A program made the position numbers and the translations under genes. From Bacillota bacterium (GTDB lineage Bacteria; Bacillota; Bacilli; Paenibacillales; NBRC-103111): a stretch of DNA of 64,000 bases. The stretch covers positions 119,760 through 183,759 of the forward strand of contig JAEWGW010000034.1 of assembly GCA_023388055.1 (NCBI GenBank), written 5' to 3'. The notes beneath the pieces are model-generated. The model worked only from the letters and a program-made list of their open reading frames with translations. It had not been told where the DNA came from and searched no databases. Positions 63,869 to 64,000 of the stretch are shown in pieces; position 1 is the first letter of the stretch, and the number at the start of each line of letters is the position of its first letter.

Positions 63869-64000
63869 AGGGCCTGTCTTCAAACCCACTTAAGGGCAGC
63901 TTTCACCATCTTTTCGTCCCTTGCTTCGTTACTTTCGCTTGACGTACCCCCGGTACGCCTGCGCAAAAGTGCCTTGCCTGGAACGAAAATCCGGCAAAAT
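63869..64000. repeat. Possible left end of a dispersed repeat (runs off the window)
   Basis: From GGGCCTGTCTTCAAACCCAC to the window edge the composition changes and no gene is open. The sequence, including GACGTACCCCCGGTACGCCT (which contains the palindrome GTACCCCCGGTAC in part), resembles from memory a dispersed intergenic element of paenibacilli with GGGCCTGTC ends. Only one end is in view. Confidence 0.35.

Overview
The window looks like chromosomal DNA of a Paenibacillus-type Firmicute. The evidence is the ribosome binding sites (AGGAGG type), the Bacillus-style pur gene set (purS/Q/L and the PurBox regulator site), SLH-type surface proteins, YerC and RlmCD-like proteins, and a moderately GC-rich core with AT-richer accessory stretches. 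No rRNA, tRNA, CRISPR array, phage or intact insertion sequence was seen.

Layout. (1) 1-7.1 kb: two exported proteins on the minus strand, an SLH-anchored clostripain-type protease and a giant Ig-like repeat protein that runs off the left edge. (2) 7.2-22.4 kb: an accessory patchwork. It holds an aldo/keto reductase, tandem AraC regulators divergent from an SDR, an uncharacterised DUF protein, two decayed genes, an AraC/GyrI regulator with a C45 peptidase, an esterase, a secreted beta-helix glycosidase with a CBM6-like domain, a Phd/RelE-type toxin-antitoxin pair, a beta-lactamase-fold hydrolase and a GNAT acetyltransferase. (3) 22.4-29.3 kb: housekeeping genes (rlmD-like, dagK-like, sirohydrochlorin chelatase-like, yerC, yqfQ-like, DUF3048, DoxX). 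(4) 29.4-41.7 kb: carbohydrate and transport genes. These are uxaB-uxaA, a metallophosphoesterase, an ATPase plus two permeases of an ABC-2 exporter divergent from an unusual MerR-type regulator, and a GH2 glycosidase divergent from an AraC regulator. (5) 42.9-59.6 kb: the complete de novo purine cluster purE-K-B-C-S-Q-L-F-M-N-H-(purO-like)-D on the minus strand. It is preceded by a promoter, two inverted PurBoxes and a guanine-class purine riboswitch, and closed by a terminator. (6) 59.6-63.3 kb: a CtpA-type protease, a DUF2252 protein and a GyrI-like protein.

Two observations stand out. First, PurH is only the AICAR formyltransferase half (394 aa), and the missing IMP cyclohydrolase activity appears to be supplied by a separate archaeal-type PurO-like gene between purH and purD. 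Second, many intergenic gaps, including four gaps inside the purine cluster, carry short repeats built on one plan: a motif of about 22-28 nt repeated with a period of 50 (sometimes 51) bp, often followed by the same motif in inverted orientation, again with a 50-bp period. Several loci use different motif sequences but keep the spacing. I do not recognise this as a named element class.
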